DNA of 7,468 nt, from positions 1-7,468 of the forward strand of contig JBOGEX010000151.1 in assembly GCA_050741915.1 (NCBI GenBank), read 5' to 3'. The translations under genes were made by a program, and so were the position numbers. The DNA is from JACCTH01 sp050741915. GTDB lineage: Bacteria > Actinomycetota > Acidimicrobiia > Spongiisociales > ZC4RG35. The notes below the pieces were generated by a model. That model ran no database searches. It was given only the letters and a program-made list of their open reading frames with translations, and was not told the origin of the DNA. Numbering within the stretch: position 1 is the stretch's first letter; each line of letters begins with the position of its first letter. This document shows, one piece after another, positions 1 through 6,521 of the stretch.

Positions 1-906
1 CTCGGCTTCCGTCGGGACAGCGCCGGCACCCACGCGATCGGTCGGCGGGCAGACCGCGAGGCGATTGGGGTCGTACTCACCGAACGGCACGTCGAGCACA
101 CCGGCGACCCCAGCATGGGCGAGCTTCGCGAAGCACTCGTCGCCGTGTACGGGACGGACTACGGGCTTCGCAGCGCCAACTGGATCTCCAGGTTCACCGA
201 CATGGCGCGGCAGGCAGCCTCCTACCGCCACGGCCGTGTACTGCTCGCCGGGGACGCCGCACACGTGCATCCCCCGCAGGGCGGCCAGGGCCTCAACACC
301 GGCGTACAGGACGCCGTGAACCTGGGATGGAAGCTGGCCCAGGTGGTCAACAAGACATCACCCGAGAGCCTCCTGGACACCTACCACGCCGAACGGCATC
401 CGGTCGGTGCCCGGGTGTTGCACAACACCATGGCGCAAGTCTCGCTCAGCAACCCCGACGACCGTCACCAGGCCCTCCGCGACACCATGACCGAACTGCT
501 GAGCATAGACGAGCCGCGCCGGCGCATCGCGGGGATGATCTCCGGTCTCGACATCCACTACGACCTCGGAGAGGGACACCCGCTGCTCGGGCGGCGGATG
601 CCCGATCTCGACTTGCATACCGCGGATGGTCCCACGCGCGTATTCACCCTGTTGCACGAGGCTCGGCCGGTGCTCCTCAACCTCGGTGAACCCGGCGGTT
701 TCGACATTTCTCCTCGGGCGAATCGAGTCCGGTTGGTCAACGCCACGCACGATGGCCCCTGGGAGATCCCGGTCCTTGGCGAGGTCTCTGCTCCTGCGGC
801 CGTGGTGATCCGGCCCGACGGGCATGCCGCCTGGGCAGGAGACCTCACGGACCGAGGGCTGCCTCAGGCACTTGCGACCTGGTTCGGAGCGGCGACTTCG
901 ACTTAG
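1..906 (+). CDS. FAD-dependent aromatic monooxygenase, 5'-truncated (Rox/PheA-TfdB-like)
   Basis: This is the C-terminal 301 residues of a class A flavoprotein monooxygenase; the frame is open from base 1, so the true start lies outside the window. Visible residues 79-99 carry the second FAD-contacting motif (LAGDAAHVHPPQGGQGLN; Asp85 would contact the FAD ribityl chain), followed by the helix ending GVQDAVNLGWKLA. From about residue 198 (RRMPDLDL onward) comes the thioredoxin-like C-terminal domain of this family, ending in a typical VVIRPDGHAAW strand. The N-terminal GxGxxG Rossmann motif is missing because of the window edge. Known relatives hydroxylate aromatic substrates with NAD(P)H and O2: rifampicin monooxygenase Rox, tetracycline-pathway oxygenases and phenol hydroxylases. 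The overall pattern is nearest to the Rox/polyketide-oxygenase group, but the substrate cannot be read from this part. It is cytosolic, with no membrane segment. An in-frame ATG at 115 lies inside the domain and is not the start. Confidence 0.9.
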   Translation, partial: LGFRRDSAGTHAIGRRADREAIGVVLTERHVEHTGDPSMGELREALVAVYGTDYGLRSANWISRFTDMARQAASYRHGRVLLAGDAAHVHPPQGGQGLNTGVQDAVNLGWKLAQVVNKTSPESLLDTYHAERHPVGARVLHNTMAQVSLSNPDDRHQALRDTMTELLSIDEPRRRIAGMISGLDIHYDLGEGHPLLGRRMPDLDLHTADGPTRVFTLLHEARPVLLNLGEPGGFDISPRANRVRLVNATHDGPWEIPVLGEVSAPAAVVIRPDGHAAWAGDLTDRGLPQALATWFGAATST

Positions 907-946
907 AGTGTCGTTAATCCCCTGGTGGCCCCCCATGCGATACGCC

Positions 947-952
947 TACGAT
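947..952 (+). promoter_or_regulatory. -10 element of a likely leaderless promoter for the DinB gene
   Basis: TACGAT fits the actinobacterial TAnnnT -10 consensus and ends 7 nt before the ATG at 960, so transcription would begin at or next to the A of the start codon. No Shine-Dalgarno sequence precedes this ATG. The -35 region (about 922-928) is not well conserved. The same geometry appears at two other genes in the window. Confidence 0.4.
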
Positions 953-959
953 TGCGGCC

Positions 960-1541
960 ATGGCCACGACCCGACGAGCCGACATGTTCACCGCGGACGG
1001 CAAGCCGTCTGACGACGACCCGCGTGAGAACGGACCAACGTTGGGTGACGAGCGCACCACGCTGGTCGAATCTCTGCGCTGTCAACGCCTCACATTGGAA
1101 ATGAAATGCGCAGGTCTTGATGCGGAGGCTATGGCGCGGCGTTCCGTCGAGCCGTCGACGCTGTCGCTCCTGGGGCTGGTCCGACACCTGGCCGAGGGGG
1201 AGCGTGCGACGTTTCGGGTGATGATGTCGGGACAGGACGTGCCCCGGCTGTTCTGCTCCGACACCGACCGTGACGGTGATTTCGATGGTGCTGTTCCCGA
1301 CCCCCAGGTGGTTACGGAGGCGTGGGACGCATGGCGTGCGGAGGTGGACCTCGCCACGCGGTTCGTGGCCGAGGCGCCCAGTCTCGACATCACAGGCAAC
1401 GATCCCTTGAATCAGCATGGCAGCGGTGGAGGGCCGATGTCGCTACGCGAGGTTCTGGTCGGAATGATCGAGGAGTATGCCCGCCACATGGGTCACGTTG
1501 ACCTGTTGCGCGAGCGGATCGACGGACGGATTGGCCAGTAG
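960..1541 (+). CDS. DinB family protein (DUF664 type)
   Basis: The 193-residue protein has the length and order of the DUF664 branch of the DinB/YfiT four-helix family. Its hallmarks are ERTTLVESLRCQRLTLEMKC (residues 31-50), LSLLGLVRHLAEGER (68-82), the Asp-rich loop SDTDRDGDFDG (100-110) and the C-terminal helix MIEEYARHMGHVDLLRERID (169-188). Members bind a divalent metal through three His; some act as thiol-dependent transferases using mycothiol or bacillithiol, others are uncharacterised. His76, His176 and His179 are visible. The His usual one residue before MIEEYARH is Gly168 here. The first about 28 residues are poorly conserved in character, so a start further downstream is possible. 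I chose ATG 960 because of the -10 element placed for a leaderless start. The gene follows the monooxygenase by 53 nt on the same strand, but the promoter suggests separate transcription. The substrate is unknown. Confidence 0.88.
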   Translation: MATTRRADMFTADGKPSDDDPRENGPTLGDERTTLVESLRCQRLTLEMKCAGLDAEAMARRSVEPSTLSLLGLVRHLAEGERATFRVMMSGQDVPRLFCSDTDRDGDFDGAVPDPQVVTEAWDAWRAEVDLATRFVAEAPSLDITGNDPLNQHGSGGGPMSLREVLVGMIEEYARHMGHVDLLRERIDGRIGQ

Positions 1542-1736
1542 CTAAGCCAACCAAATAGCCGACCCGATGTGTCGAAATGGGCCGGCATGGCGGGAAGATT
1601 CGAGAGCACCGGCAATGCCCACGCGGCCCGGCCGTAGCGCGACGCCCGCTGCCTACTCCCCTGACCGACTTGCCTGTGGATCACCGCGGCACCTGCGCTC
1701 GTTATTGCCACTCGTCGTGCAAGTCGGGCCGCCGGT

Positions 1737-2295
1737 TTAGCGGTGCCGGCGGTAGCGCAGCCCGACGGTCCCGTTGCTGAACTCCCTGCTGGAGACCAGG
1801 TCGAGCCGGTAGGACTTCCGGACGTCGTCGAACAGCCGGGTACCCTCGCCCGCAACGTAGGGGTGCAAGCCAAGCGGAACTCGTCGATTAAGTCGAGCCG
1901 CATGAGCGACCGCCAGAAGCCAACGCCGCCCCAGACCACGATGTGGCCCTCGCCGCCTCGCCTGAGCTTGTCGAGCTCTTCTGTCGTGTCACCAGCGGCG
2001 ATGGTGGTGTTGGCCCACTCGGCCGTCCTCAGTGTCCGGGAGAAGACGACCTTGCGCGCGACGTTCATGATGCCGGAGTACGGGTGGTCTGCCGTCGGCA
2101 ATGGCTCCGGCCATGCCCTCATCGGCGGCGCGGCCCATGATGTGCGCGTGCGCGCTCTCGTAGAAGCCGATTTTCTGCTTCAAGTCCGCCAGGTCGACCG
2201 GGCGGGCCGAAGCAGAACTGCCAGTACTCGGTCCCTTCGTCGGCGAGAAGGCCGTCTAGCGAGTACATGAACAGCCACGCAATCAGCTTCCGCAT
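1737..2295 (-). pseudogene. dihydrofolate reductase family protein (RibD C-terminal-like), three frameshifts
   Basis: Read across frames, this gives a full-length protein of about 185 residues. It opens MRKLIAWLFMYSLDGLLADE, continues QKIGFYESAHAHIMGRAADE, ARKVVFSRTLRTAEWANTTI and GHIVVWGGVGFWRSLMRLDL, and ends LHPYVAGEGTRL...GTVGLRYRRHR. The GG-containing nucleotide-binding loop (VVWGGVGF) and the late HPYVAGEGTRLFDD segment are typical of the DHFR/RibD-C fold, which binds NADPH; members of this branch have no firmly assigned substrate. The frame changes near 2200 (one extra base or two missing), near 2091-2097 (same type) and near 1869-1872 (one base missing, GG where GGG is expected). No internal stop exists if the frames are joined, so the damage is recent or is sequencing error. 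The start is set by ATG 2295 with AAGGAG 8 nt upstream. The gene is convergent with the DinB gene, with about 195 nt between them. Confidence 0.8.
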
Positions 2296-2297
2296 GA

Positions 2298-2354
2298 TCA
2301 AAACTCCTTGGTCTCGATCAGAACTACCTCATCGGCGTCTTTCGAATTGGTCAC
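2298..2354 (-). CDS. possible 18-residue ORF upstream of the DHFR-family gene
   Basis: A GTG at 2354 is preceded by a strong Shine-Dalgarno sequence (AAAGGAG, 2360-2366, 5 nt spacer). It opens an 18-residue frame, MTNSKDADEVVLIETKEF, whose stop lies 2 nt before the ATG of the DHFR-family gene. The last codons contain that gene's own Shine-Dalgarno, which would allow termination-reinitiation coupling. The acidic peptide has no recognisable family. It could be a leader peptide, or simply a chance frame or gene remnant. Confidence 0.35.
   Translation of the reverse strand: MTNSKDADEVVLIETKEF
2304..2309 (-). promoter_or_regulatory. Shine-Dalgarno of the DHFR-family gene
   Basis: AAGGAG sits 8 nt upstream of ATG 2295 on the minus strand. 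It fixes the start at MRKLIAW rather than at the upstream in-frame TTG (2301). Confidence 0.7.
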
Positions 2355-2356
2355 GT

Positions 2357-2470
2357 CAACTCCTTTCGCTGTGTCGAGGTACCCGCTCGCGCTCCTTCAC
2401 CAACTCGCGAACTGGTGTGCGAACTTGAAGGCTCTGAACTTGCCTTCGCCACCGATGGTGTGGCGTGTTG
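2357..2470 (-). pseudogene. possible C-terminal remnant of an unidentified gene
   Basis: Between the 277-residue gene and the short ORF, one minus-strand frame reads GGEGKFRAFKFAHQFAS. After a single-base shift near 2393-2398 it continues LVKERERVPRHSERS and then stops at 2357-2359. The composition (aromatic plus charged amphipathic helix, then a basic tail) looks protein-like, and the two halves join naturally if one base is missing. I cannot name the family and see no start codon with a good ribosome site. It may be the tail of a deleted gene that preceded the DHFR-family gene, or chance. Confidence 0.25.
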
Positions 2471-2488
2471 GGATCAACTTGGGAGGAG

Positions 2489-3322
2489 TCAGGCCGAGCG
2501 CCGGGCGTGCCAGAGCAAGCGGCCGAGGATGTACTCGTGGACTACGGCGTGACCGTAGAGGTAGCGTGGCACGTCGCGATTGGTTCTCACCACCAACGCA
2601 TATCCGGGAGGGCGCCAGGCCCGAAACGCTTCGTCGCCGGTCAATTCGGCGATACAGCCCAGCAGGGATTCATCGAGTTGGAGCGAGTGGACCGCCCGTT
2701 GATACTCGAGGTTGGTAGTGAACAGGGCGAAGGCAATATTCATGCACGAGAGCCCGGTTTCGAGGTCGAGACGCAGTAGACGCCGCCGGCTTCCCGGATC
2801 GATCTCCGGCACCTCGAGCATCGAATAGTCGAGCGGATACCCCCTGCGGTGATATAGATCTTTGCCTTCGAGCCCGGCCAGGAGCTCATAAACATTGAGG
2901 TCGTGGACGATCACCGCATTGTCGTTCAGTTGTTCGAGATTGACCGGTCGCAGCACCGGCTCGGCCACACCGGCGTTGCGGGCGATGAACGCTAGGACGT
3001 TGGTCTCGACGACGAAGTGCCTCAGCAGCAGAGACGCCCCCGCTGGAGACACACAACGGGAGAGGAACCAGATCCCGAGCCGATCGAGAGTGTTGTGGGC
3101 TGAGAACTCGAAAGGGAGGATCCGCTTGATGAAGACAATCAGACCGACCAGCACTCGCGACAGGACGCGGATAGGGACCCGCAAGAAACGATGCGAGAAG
3201 CTTCCCTGGTCCAGTTCGAGCAGCCGCAGGGCGCCGCGATCGAAGTAGAGCGAGGGATCCCCTCGCAGAGCATCGAAGATTCCCGGACCGGGCCGGTCGA
3301 CGAATGACCGCGGCTCAGGCAT
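2489..3322 (-). CDS. uncharacterised helical protein, partner of the ketosynthase-diiron fusion
   Basis: This intact 277-residue protein starts MPEPRSFVDRPGPGIFD. I chose ATG 3322 over upstream frame extensions because it overlaps the end of the preceding gene by 8 nt and has GGAAGAG (3330-3336) at 7 nt, typical of translational coupling. I do not recognise the family. Residues 49-70 (VPIRVLSRVLVGLIVFIKRI...) form a basic hydrophobic helix that could sit on or in the membrane; there is no signal peptide. Predicted helices carry metal-ligand-like pairs: His102 and Glu106 (RHFVVET), His140, Asp141 and Glu146 (VHDLNVYE), and His258, His262 and Glu263 (GHAVVHEY). By inference only, this could be another metal-binding helical enzyme or a membrane-associated partner that presents or receives the acyl substrate. 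A conserved job with the fusion protein is suggested by the overlap. It ends 193 nt before the DHFR-family start. Confidence 0.82.
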   Translation of the reverse strand: MPEPRSFVDRPGPGIFDALRGDPSLYFDRGALRLLELDQGSFSHRFLRVPIRVLSRVLVGLIVFIKRILPFEFSAHNTLDRLGIWFLSRCVSPAGASLLLRHFVVETNVLAFIARNAGVAEPVLRPVNLEQLNDNAVIVHDLNVYELLAGLEGKDLYHRRGYPLDYSMLEVPEIDPGSRRRLLRLDLETGLSCMNIAFALFTTNLEYQRAVHSLQLDESLLGCIAELTGDEAFRAWRPPGYALVVRTNRDVPRYLYGHAVVHEYILGRLLWHARRSA

Positions 3323-5186
3323 GGTCGAGCTCTTCCAGTTGGAGGGCGTAGAGCCTGCCCACAACCTTGGCCGTCTTCACGATCGCCCGGGCGATCTCGG
3401 GAGTGATAACCGGCGACGAGAACAACTCGTACATGAGTTTGGTGTGCTCCTCGTCGGCTCCGCCGTGGTAGCGGAGAAAGGTGATTTGCTCGGGAGCGAG
3501 GTCGAGTTGGTCTACCAGCAGGTCGGCCCAACGGGCGGCTTTGCGGGCTCCGAGCCCTTCGATGATGTACATCGCCCCTAAGAGGTGGAGCGGATCGGGC
3601 TTGGAGGCTTCCTGGAACATGTAGGCGGAAAGCGCCTCGGAGCCGACGTTTTTCGGAGCGGTGCGGATGTCGTCCAATGCGCCGCCGACGGCCACGTAGT
3701 CGCGTTCGAGCATCTGGAAGTCGCGCTGCTCCTCGGCCGCATGATGGATGAATTCGGCCCGGATCTCGGTGTAGTCGACACTGAGGCTCGACGCAGCCCG
3801 TGTGATCCAGCGAGCACCTTCCATCACCTGTTGGCGAAGGTTCCGCAAAAGCTGCTGGTAGTCCTCGATGGTGGCTTTATGGGCCTCGATCCGGGCCACG
3901 ATCGGGACCGTAGTCAGCCGGCGCTCGAACCCGGCCCAAACCAACGCAAGCTCTTCCACTAGCCATCGTTCGGAAGACGGCGCAGGTTGAGGAGGTTCGA
4001 GACTCGCCGGCGCCACAGGTGGCGCGGCCATACGACCAATGGACTCGGCCCAATCCCCGCCTTCGACACAGGTGAGGTGGACGAACGAGACGGTGAACCT
4101 TCCCGACTCGGGGACCATCAGCAGGATCCGATCACCCGCGGTGAAGCGCCCGCCGTTGAGTGCCTCTTCCAGCATGATGAGAATGCTCGCCGACCCGGTG
4201 TTGCCTTTGGTCTCGAGATTGGTGAACCACCGATCCTCGGGGATGAGAAGTCCGGCCTCGCTGAGAAGCTTGACGATGTCGCCCCGGAAATACTCCGAGC
4301 TGTAGTGGCACAGCAGGTGATCGACTTGGTCGGGGTCGATGCGTCCGGTGCGCACCAGCCCGACGTACTCGTCGACACCCAAGGCGACGATGTTGTTGAG
4401 CACCGAGACGTCTTGGCGAAGATTCAGCATCCCCGCCCGATCGGCGTCACTCGGTGTCGGCTGGTCTTGCCAGGTGCGCCCGGCCACTACCTCCGTGGGC
4501 GCGGCCACTCCTGCATACATACATAAGGGATAGCGTTCGGCATGCGAGCGGAGGTGGATCCAATCTATTCGGAGCGAAAGACCTTCCGGTCGCGGGCGAC
4601 CCTCGATCACGACCGCTCCGGCCCCATCCGACAGCATCCATCGGAGGAACTGGGCATCGAAAGGGACCCGGCCCTTGTCGTCGGCCGCGCCCATGACCCG
4701 GTCGGCGGTTAGTGCGCGTGACACCAGCTCGGATGCCGCGACCACGCCGAAGCGATGATCACCTGAGCGGACGGCTCGCTCGACTGCCGTGAGGGCAGCA
4801 ATGCTCGAACAGCAAACCCCAGCCGCCGACAGCAGCTCGATGGGGCGGCCTCCAAGCCGGGCGTGGACCATCGAGGCAAAGCCGGGCACGGGAAGATCGG
4901 GCTGGGTGGTGGCAACGGCCAGCATGTCGACCTCATCGATACCGACTTGGCGTCTGGCCAACGCATCGGTGACCGCTGCCGCCGCGATCTCCTCATTGAG
5001 CATCGTCAGGGTGCCGGTTCTGTCTAGTGCGTAATGCCGGGTGCGGATCCCGTTCGCTTCCAGCATCCGCTCTCGGATGCGCCGGGATCCCTCGGGCAGC
5101 GCTCCCAAATGGAGGTCGATCTCGTCGTTACCGATCGGTTCGCCGGGCAAATAGCTGCCGGCAGCAGTGATATACGCAGTCCTCAT
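3315..5186 (-). CDS. beta-ketoacyl synthase III (StlD/DarB-like) fused to heme-oxygenase-like diiron domain
   Basis: This 623-residue protein has two domains. Residues 1-375 are a thiolase-fold KAS III. They carry the nucleophile motif AAGVCCSSIAAL (Cys125 or Cys126), the motif RWMLSDGAGAVVIEG (182-196), His294 (LLCHYSSEYF) and Asn329 (TKGNTGSASI), completing a Cys-His-Asn triad. The motif wording resembles the StlD/DarB ketosynthases that make dialkylresorcinols and related products. After a Pro/Ala-rich linker (about 385-405), residues 406-623 form an all-helical heme-oxygenase-like domain. Glu543 (YIIEGLGARKA) and His574-x3-Asp578-x2-His581 (YHGGADEEH) match the spacing of iron ligands in diiron oxidases such as SznF and CADD. 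His482 and Asp489 are the likely remaining ligands. The expected role is acyl condensation followed by oxidation, cleavage or decarboxylation in the cytosol; the product is unknown. ATG 5186 has AGGA 5 nt upstream. It heads a two-gene operon. Confidence 0.88.
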   Translation of the reverse strand: MRTAYITAAGSYLPGEPIGNDEIDLHLGALPEGSRRIRERMLEANGIRTRHYALDRTGTLTMLNEEIAAAAVTDALARRQVGIDEVDMLAVATTQPDLPVPGFASMVHARLGGRPIELLSAAGVCCSSIAALTAVERAVRSGDHRFGVVAASELVSRALTADRVMGAADDKGRVPFDAQFLRWMLSDGAGAVVIEGRPRPEGLSLRIDWIHLRSHAERYPLCMYAGVAAPTEVVAGRTWQDQPTPSDADRAGMLNLRQDVSVLNNIVALGVDEYVGLVRTGRIDPDQVDHLLCHYSSEYFRGDIVKLLSEAGLLIPEDRWFTNLETKGNTGSASILIMLEEALNGGRFTAGDRILLMVPESGRFTVSFVHLTCVEGGDWAESIGRMAAPPVAPASLEPPQPAPSSERWLVEELALVWAGFERRLTTVPIVARIEAHKATIEDYQQLLRNLRQQVMEGARWITRAASSLSVDYTEIRAEFIHHAAEEQRDFQMLERDYVAVGGALDDIRTAPKNVGSEALSAYMFQEASKPDPLHLLGAMYIIEGLGARKAARWADLLVDQLDLAPEQITFLRYHGGADEEHTKLMYELFSSPVITPEIARAIVKTAKVVGRLYALQLEELDHA

Positions 5187-5285
5187 CTCATTCCTGGTCG
5201 GATATGGAAACTATCGACGATCAGCGGCCGTTGCTCCATCCGGCAAGTCCCTGATTCGATTCGGGTTGCTACTTAGGATCGGCAG
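5187..5285. promoter_or_regulatory. divergent promoter region between the fusion gene and the LLM gene
   Basis: Both genes start outward from these 99 nt. Minus strand: the fusion gene has a Shine-Dalgarno (AGGA, 5192-5195) and a possible -10, TAGTTT (5208-5213), without a convincing -35. Plus strand: a separate -10 is listed at 5274-5279. I see no clear inverted repeat that would mark an operator. Confidence 0.5.
5274..5279 (+). promoter_or_regulatory. -10 element of a likely leaderless promoter for the LLM gene
   Basis: TAGGAT (TAnnnT) ends 6 nt before the GTG at 5286, so the transcript would begin at the start codon. There is no good Shine-Dalgarno before this GTG. The -35 area (about 5251-5256) is weak. 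Confidence 0.4.
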
Positions 5286-6198
5286 GTGAAGATCGGACTG
5301 ATGCTTCCCATCGGCCAGCCCGAGTTACTCACGGGGCCCGATCGCTGGACATTGTTCCGCGACCAGGCGCTCGAGGCCGAGGAAAGTGGATTGGATTCGG
5401 TGTGGTGTGCAGATCATCTTCTTCTCCGCTTTCCCGAAGAGAGCTCAGACACCAACGGAATCCACGAGGGGTGGACAGTGCTCTCGGCAATAGGCGCGAT
5501 CACCCGCCGGGTGGAGATTAGGTCGCTCGTCCTCTGCGTTCCTTTTCGCGACCCCGCACTCACGGCCAAGATGGCACCACTCTCGACGAGGTCACCGGCG
5601 GGCGTCTGATTCTCGGTCTCGGTTGCGGTTGGCATCGGCCCGAGCTCGATGCCTTTGGCTACGAATTTGATCATAGGGTCAGCCAGCTCGCCGAGGCATT
5701 GGAGATCATGGTGCCGATGCTTCGCACCGGAGCGGCCACCTTTGCTGATCGTTGGCAGCGAGCCGACGACGCCGAGCTCGCCCCTCCAGGACTCAGGGCC
5801 AGCGGCCTTCCGGTTCTGATCGCCGGCAAAGGGCCACGGATGCTCGAACTCGTCGCCCGCCACGCCGATCAGTGGAACAGCGCTTGGTACGGCGATCCCG
5901 CTAAGCCGATCGCCTGCGCGAGAATATTGCTCGAGTCCATTCCGCTCTCGAGGCCGCGGGCCGTGAGCGATCGACCCTGGCACTCACCGCCGGCATCTTC
6001 GTCGCCACGACACCCGAGGAGGACGATCGCCCCGAGGACGTGATCAGCGGCTCGACCGACGAGATCGCCGAAGGACTGGCTGGTTACGACGGATGGGTAT
6101 CAGCCATCTCATCGTCCACTTTGTGGCCGCGGACTCTCACCGCAGTTGAGAAACTCGGGGCTGCAGCCGCTCTGGCCAAGCGTCACCTCGGCTCCTGA
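5286..6198 (+). pseudogene. LLM class flavin/F420-dependent oxidoreductase, four frameshifts
   Basis: Joined across frames, this encodes a luciferase-like TIM-barrel protein of about 300 residues, the normal family length. It starts MKIGLMLPIGQPELLTG. Typical segments follow: EESGLDSVWCADHLLL, the barrel core TLDEVTGGRLILGLGCGWHR, PVLIAGKGPRMLELVARHAD, and the late SGSTDEIAEGLAGY and ISHLIVHFVAADSH. It ends KLGAAAALAKRHLGS. Such enzymes use FMNH2 or F420 for monooxygenation or hydride transfer; the specific substrate is not readable. The frame breaks near 5574-5575, 5906-5907 and 6091-6092 (each explained by one missing base) and near 6140-6147 (one extra or two missing). The first break alone would truncate the product to about 107 residues. 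No other stops occur in the joined reading. Divergence from the ketosynthase operon suggests it once served the same pathway. Confidence 0.82.
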
Positions 6199-6251
6199 GC
6201 GCAAAATTCGGTTCCTGGCCCCCGCCTTGTGACAGCCTGTCCTGGGTCGTT

Positions 6252-6284
6252 TGTCTTCAGTCTGTCTTCAGTCTGCCTTCAGAC
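6252..6284 (+). repeat. three tandem copies of an 11-bp unit
   Basis: The unit TGTCTTCAGTC occurs at 6252-6262 and exactly again at 6263-6273. A third copy, TGCCTTCAGAC (two changes), lies at 6274-6284. The array is between the convergent LLM and hicA genes, and its third copy forms the left arm of a hairpin. Confidence 0.85.
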
Positions 6285-6291
6285 GAAGGCA
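6274..6291. terminator. hairpin between convergent genes, weak terminator candidate
   Basis: TGCCTTC-AGAC-GAAGGCA is a perfect 7-bp stem with a 4-nt loop. It lies 9 nt beyond the hicA stop on the minus strand and about 75 nt beyond the LLM stop on the plus strand. There is no U-tract on either side, so it is not a classical intrinsic terminator. Confidence 0.3.
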
Positions 6292-6300
6292 CGACAAAAG

Positions 6301-6521
6301 CTATAGCAGCTCGAGTCGGCGGTCGACGGAGAGGTCCGCCTGGGGGAGGATCGAGGACAGGGTGCCCCTGGCCAGCTCCCGGTGCTGCGGCACGATCACT
6401 GTCAGGCCGACCTCGTTGCGGAGTTTGACGTGGCTCCCCTCTGGCTGACCTGGCTGAAACCGACCTTCTCCAATGCACGCACTATCTCCCTGCCGGACAC
6501 GACCGGCAGTGCCGGGCTCAC
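6301..6521 (-). pseudogene. hicA: HicA-family toxin (mRNA interferase), frameshifted
   Basis: The joined reading gives 73 residues: VSGREIVRALEKVGFSQVSQ, then the catalytic motif RGSHVKL with His31, then LTVIVPQHRELARGTLSSIL and a short C-terminus ending RRLELL. HicA is a small dsRBD-fold ribonuclease that cleaves mRNA through this His and is neutralised by HicB. One base is missing at the C run 6436-6439 (four where five are needed), just before the Ser-His motif. As sequenced, translation therefore loses the catalytic His and stops early. The GTG start at 6521 overlaps the hicB stop by 4 nt (GTGA), the usual coupled arrangement. It may be an inactivated toxin or a homopolymer sequencing error. 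Confidence 0.8.

Noticed and set aside
358..936. 192-residue minus-strand ORF opposite the monooxygenase
   Set aside because: It lies antisense to a gene with clear FAD motifs; its Arg/Gly/Pro-rich composition is typical of a GC-rich shadow frame.
956..965. GGCCATGGCC palindrome over the DinB start codon
   Set aside because: A perfect 10-bp palindrome is expected by chance in GC-rich DNA at a GCC-ATG-GCC context; there is no second copy to suggest an operator.
903..1418. 171-residue minus-strand ORF opposite the DinB gene
   Set aside because: The plus-strand frame has unmistakable DUF664 motifs; this one has none.
1729..1752. CCGCCGG/CCGGCGG inverted repeat around the DHFR-family stop codon
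   Set aside because: It overlaps coding sequence for Arg/His codons, has a 10-nt loop and no T-tract, so it is best explained by codon composition.
1743..2270. 175-residue plus-strand ORF opposite the DHFR-family gene
   Set aside because: The minus strand carries recognisable family motifs in all segments; the plus frame is only the complement left open by high GC.
3987..4526. 179-residue plus-strand ORF inside the ketosynthase region (also 3585-3962)
   Set aside because: Antisense to the intact 623-residue fusion with full catalytic motifs; no ribosome site or family resemblance.
4512..4526. CATACATACATA microsatellite-like run
   Set aside because: It encodes ordinary in-frame residues (LCMYAG) of the ketosynthase and is too short to be informative.
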